Assembly: GCA_024274995.1 (NCBI GenBank)
Contig: JAJSAA010000031.1
Location: 1 to 8,531 of the forward strand
DNA: 8,531 nucleotides
Direction: 5' to 3'
From: Deltaproteobacteria bacterium
GTDB lineage: Bacteria; Desulfobacterota; Desulfobulbia; Desulfobulbales; VMSU01
The translations under genes and the position numbers were made by a program. The first letter of the stretch is position 1. Each line of letters begins with the position of its first letter. The notes under the pieces are model-generated. The model was not told where the DNA came from. It saw only the letters and a list, made by a program, of their open reading frames with translations, and ran no database searches. Positions 6,008 to 8,531 of this stretch are shown here, piece after piece.

Positions 6008-6337
6008 TTATTTTGATTCGGATGTTGATTTTACATAGCGCATCTTCAGGTCATAAATGCTGTTTTCTATAAGCTCGGCCTCCTCGGCATTGACATTACC
6101 CCTGGTTTTCTCCTGGAGCATGGTCATGGTGTCGATGGTGTGTTTGGCCATCAGCGGATCTTTGTGTGTTTTGCCACTCACCGGATCGGCGATTTCCCCA
6201 AGATGATAAAAGGCGGAGGTGTTTAAGGCCATAAAGAATGAGGTGAAGCTGACCTTGGGCATTACGCATTTGCCATCTTTTTTGATCATCCCGGGGGCGC
6301 AGTCACAGTCTTTATCCCGCTGTTTGTCTCTGGCCAT
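6008..6337 (-). CDS. DUF1844 family protein of unknown function
   Basis: A 109-residue protein. From about residue 28 it matches the DUF1844 pattern as I know it: VSFTSFFMALNTSAFYHLGE, a D-P-x-x-G-K-T turn, MAKHTIDTMTMLQEKTRGN and a closing IENSIYDLKMRYV. The family is small, soluble and mostly helical, with no established activity. An N-terminal extension of about 27 residues carries Cys11, Cys13 and Cys24 among charged residues (CDCAPGMIKKDGKC); it could bind metal or be redox-sensitive, which is inference. No signal peptide or membrane segment is seen. The ATG (6335-6337) begins 3 nt after the serA stop, and its Shine-Dalgarno GGAG (6347-6350) lies inside the end of serA, so translation is probably coupled to serA. 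Confidence 0.85.
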   Translation of the reverse strand: MARDKQRDKDCDCAPGMIKKDGKCVMPKVSFTSFFMALNTSAFYHLGEIADPVSGKTHKDPLMAKHTIDTMTMLQEKTRGNVNAEEAELIENSIYDLKMRYVKSTSESK

Positions 6338-6340
6338 GAT

Positions 6341-7933
6341 TTAAATCTCCGGCATCTCTATGGCCATGGCCATATTGATGTTATCTGTTTGCAGTACTGT
6401 CTTGAGTTGCTCTTTGTTCAGAGTTTGATCCGTATTCAATAAAATGACATTCTGATTGCCGTCCGCTTCCCGGCCCACAGTCATATTCTGGATATTTATA
6501 CCAAAATTGGCCAGGGTGATGCCGAGACTGCCAATAACCCCTGGCACATCGTTGTTGTGGACATAGAGCATGGGGCCGGTGGGGTGTGCCTCAAGACGGA
6601 ATGAATTAAGCCGTACAAGGCGTGGTTCGTTCTTGCCGAATACCGTGCCGGCCAGGATGTTTTCGCCCTCAGTGGTTTTAACGGTTACCTTTAAAAGGCT
6701 GGTGAAATCATCGGAATCATTGGTCTTGGATTCCGTGACTTTAATTCCTCGGTCTTTGGCAATCATGGGGGCGTTGATGAAATTTACCGACTCTTTAAGA
6801 ATGGGGGTGAACAGGCCCTTGAGAAAGGCCACGGTTATGGGCTTGACGTTGAGGTCAGCCAGTTCCCCGACATATTCTATGTTCACCTCCTGGACACCGC
6901 CCTTGGCGATCTGCATATGAAAGGAACCCAGAGTGTCGGCCAGAGTGATATAGGGGCCGACCTGATTCATAACCTCGGCGCTTACAGAGGGGACGTTTAC
7001 GGCGTTGGTTATAGTGCCGTTGTTTAAGAAATCAGCTATCTGCTCGGCAATGGTAACTGCGACATTGAGCTGGGCCTCGGAGGTGGAGGCCCCGAGATGC
7101 GGAGTACAGATGAAATTATGCAGACTTAACAGGGGATTATTTTCCAGCGTGGTGGGCTCAACCTCAAACACATCAAGGGCCGCTCCGGCTATTTCGCCGC
7201 TGGTAAGCGCCTCGTAGAGGGCCGCTTCGTCGACGACCCCGCCACGGGCGCAGTCAATGAGCATGGCATCATTTTTCATTATTTTGAATTGCTCGGTGGA
7301 GAGCATTTTGGCGGTTTCTTTAATCAGGGGAACATGAACGGTGATGTAATCGCTGCGGCGGCAGAGATCTTCGAGGGAGACAAGCTCAATGCCCATCTTG
7401 TCGGCAATCTCTTTCGGCAGGTAAGGGTCAAAGGCGATTACCTGCATATGGAGGCCCTTGGCCCGGTTGGCGGCAATGGAGCCGATACGGCCGGTACCAA
7501 CAATACCAAGGGTCTTGCCGGTTATTTCCCGGCCGCCAAACTTTTTCTTTTCCCACTTCCCGGCCTTCATGGAGGCGGTGGCCTGGGGAATATTCCGGCT
7601 GAGGGACATCATCATGGAAATGGCATGCTCGGCGGCGGTGGTGGCGTTACCATCCGGGGCATTCATTACCACAATTCCCTTTTTACTGGCTGTTGGTATA
7701 TTGACATTGTCTAATCCAATACCGGCCCGGCCAACGACCTTAAGGTTGTCGGCTGCGGCAATAATCTCTTCTGTGACTTTGGTGGCGCTGCGGATTACTA
7801 AACCATCGTAAGCCCCGATGATTTTTTTGAGTTCTTCGGCTGGCAGGCCGGTGTTAATGTCCACTTCTATCCCGGCATCCTTTAATATCTGGGCGCCAAT
7901 CGGGGCCAAATTGTCACTTATTAATACCTTCAT
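6341..7933 (-). CDS. serA: D-3-phosphoglycerate dehydrogenase, long form with ACT domain
   Basis: Oxidises 3-phosphoglycerate to 3-phosphohydroxypyruvate with NAD, the first step of serine synthesis. The 530 residues match the long bacterial form. Layout: substrate-binding domain (1-about 100 and 285-310) around an NAD-binding Rossmann domain with GTGRIG (146-151) and Asp169 after the second strand; then an intervening ASB domain (about 318-450) and a C-terminal ACT domain (about 455-530). The ACT domain contains DVPGVIGSLGITLANFGINI, typical of serine or other small-ligand feedback control. The catalytic residues Arg230 (CARGG), Glu259 (FEVEP) and His279 (CTPHLGAS) are all present. The start at 7931-7933 has AGGAG 5 nt upstream. 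The gene heads a likely serA-DUF1844-ispE operon. Confidence 0.97.
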   Translation of the reverse strand: MKVLISDNLAPIGAQILKDAGIEVDINTGLPAEELKKIIGAYDGLVIRSATKVTEEIIAAADNLKVVGRAGIGLDNVNIPTASKKGIVVMNAPDGNATTAAEHAISMMMSLSRNIPQATASMKAGKWEKKKFGGREITGKTLGIVGTGRIGSIAANRAKGLHMQVIAFDPYLPKEIADKMGIELVSLEDLCRRSDYITVHVPLIKETAKMLSTEQFKIMKNDAMLIDCARGGVVDEAALYEALTSGEIAGAALDVFEVEPTTLENNPLLSLHNFICTPHLGASTSEAQLNVAVTIAEQIADFLNNGTITNAVNVPSVSAEVMNQVGPYITLADTLGSFHMQIAKGGVQEVNIEYVGELADLNVKPITVAFLKGLFTPILKESVNFINAPMIAKDRGIKVTESKTNDSDDFTSLLKVTVKTTEGENILAGTVFGKNEPRLVRLNSFRLEAHPTGPMLYVHNNDVPGVIGSLGITLANFGINIQNMTVGREADGNQNVILLNTDQTLNKEQLKTVLQTDNINMAMAIEMPEI

Positions 7934-7938
7934 TATTT

Positions 7939-7943
7939 CTCCT
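7939..7943 (-). promoter_or_regulatory. Shine-Dalgarno of serA
   Basis: AGGAG on the minus strand, 5 nt before the ATG at 7931-7933; supports the serA start. Confidence 0.7.
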
Positions 7944-8073
7944 GGAGATGATTGTAAACCGGATAACGGCCGAGTCTGAAACCCAGTCCTGAAATATTTT
8001 TTACGGCCTTTTAATTAAGTATGGATATGACTAACCGTAAAGTTCTATACGCCAAGTAATTCTGCTAAAAAAA

Positions 8074-8152
8074 GTAACTGTTCAGCTACACTCTGTCTTG
8101 GAGTCTGCGCTTACGAGTTTAGGGTAATTCCCAGCCCTTACTGAATGGTTAC
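8074..8152. mobile_element. MITE-like 79-bp inverted-repeat element B, in the serA leader
   Basis: The left end GTAACTGTTCAGC (8074-8086) is identical to the left terminus of element A. The right end CTGAATGGTTAC (8141-8152) is its inverted partner (10 of 12 positions). A-runs flank both ends (8067-8073 and 8153-8158), compatible with an AAAAA target duplication but not diagnostic. The first 41 bp align without gaps to the minus-strand end of element A at about 30 positions, including AGTCT and GCTTAC blocks well inside the inverted repeat. It has no coding capacity. It lies between the best serA promoter and serA, so it should be transcribed as part of the leader. Probably a shorter, more diverged relative of element A. 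Confidence 0.6.
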
Positions 8153-8170
8153 AAAAAATTAAAAGTCAGA

Positions 8171-8198
8171 ATAATATGTCATGGGGAGTGTTTGTCAA
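8171..8198 (-). promoter_or_regulatory. Sigma70-type promoter for serA operon
   Basis: On the minus strand a perfect TTGACA (8193-8198) is followed after 16 nt by TATTAT (8171-8176, 5 of 6). The predicted start is near 8164, just before element B. This gives a leader of about 230 nt to serA. It lies just beyond the end of the upstream partial gene, a sensible operon promoter position. Confidence 0.6.
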
Positions 8199-8222
8199 CA
8201 ATATTCTTGCCGCTAATTGGAA

Positions 8223-8531
8223 TTAATTTTTGAAGCAGGCCGAGAAATCATCAGGCTCTGGTATTGTGGAGGCTGTCTCTGGGGGCAAGGGCCTTTGTTT
8301 AAAGGCCTGCCGCAGTTCTGACAGCCGTTGGTTAAACAGCTTTTCACCAAAATCCGCCTGACTTAAATAGGGAAATAATTTCGTGATCCGTTCCAGCTCT
8401 TCGGCCATGACCTGTTCCTTGACATCCTTGTCGATAAACTGTCGTTCCCATAACTGCTCATGGCGCAGGCCATCTGTTAGTTCGTTATGGATGAATTTCT
8501 GTTCTTCCGGGCTTAATTTACGCAGTACCGC
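8223..8531 (-). CDS. Unidentified protein, C-terminal part (runs off right edge)
   Basis: The minus frame is open from the right edge to a TAA at 8223-8225, giving at least 102 residues. The start lies outside the window; an internal ATG at 8406-8408 would give only 61 residues and is less likely to be the true start. The visible part is hydrophilic and rich in Glu, Gln, Lys and Arg, with helix-like stretches (LSPEEQKFIHNEL, MAEELERITKLFPYL, LFNQRLSELRQAF) and a Pro-rich acidic tail (LPPETASTIPEPDDFSACF). No membrane segment, cysteine cluster or recognised motif is seen. I do not recognise the family. It precedes serA on the same strand but is probably a separate transcript, given the promoter at 8171-8198. 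Confidence 0.7.
   Translation of the reverse strand, partial: AVLRKLSPEEQKFIHNELTDGLRHEQLWERQFIDKDVKEQVMAEELERITKLFPYLSQADFGEKLFNQRLSELRQAFKQRPLPPETASTIPEPDDFSACFKN

Noticed and set aside
8223..8408. A 61-residue protein starting at ATG 8406-8408
   Set aside because: The same frame stays open to the right edge with equally protein-like composition, so this is most likely the tail of a longer gene.

Overview
The window is a compact bacterial chromosomal segment of housekeeping genes, all read on the minus strand (right to left). The order is: unidentified partial gene, serA, DUF1844 gene, ispE, tRNA-Gln, prs, rplY, pth, tRNA-Val, thrS and the start of infC. The block ispE / tRNA-Gln / prs / rplY (CTC-type L25) / pth is, from general knowledge, an arrangement typical of Desulfobacterota and related former Deltaproteobacteria. 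The moderate G+C content and the protein character fit this, and a Desulfobulbales-like organism is plausible. This placement is inferred from gene order, not from a database comparison.

Right part (about 5000-8531). A partial gene runs off the right edge. A strong sigma70-like promoter (TTGACA, 16 bp, TATTAT) follows at 8171-8198, then a short inverted-repeat element (8074-8152) in the presumed mRNA leader. Next come serA (serine biosynthesis), a DUF1844 gene starting 3 nt after the serA stop, and ispE (isoprenoid precursor synthesis).

Middle part (about 2490-5000). tRNA-Gln(TTG) lies between ispE and prs (PRPP synthesis). rplY follows and ends in a clear intrinsic terminator. pth (recycling of peptidyl-tRNA) comes after it.

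Left part (1-2490). An AT-rich promoter region precedes tRNA-Val(GAC), then thrS, then the first 36 codons of infC (translation factor IF-3). infC begins with a non-standard ATC codon behind a strong Shine-Dalgarno. A 123-bp MITE-like element sits between thrS and infC; it has 13-bp terminal inverted repeats and a 5-bp target duplication.

Most genes serve translation (tRNAs, ThrRS, IF-3, L25, Pth) or core precursor supply (serine, PRPP, isoprenoids). No defence system, CRISPR array or cargo island is visible. The unusual content is the pair of related miniature inverted-repeat elements in mRNA leaders or spacers, the infC fragment with its ATC start, a tRNA-Val with C at position 33, and competing hairpins just upstream of thrS.
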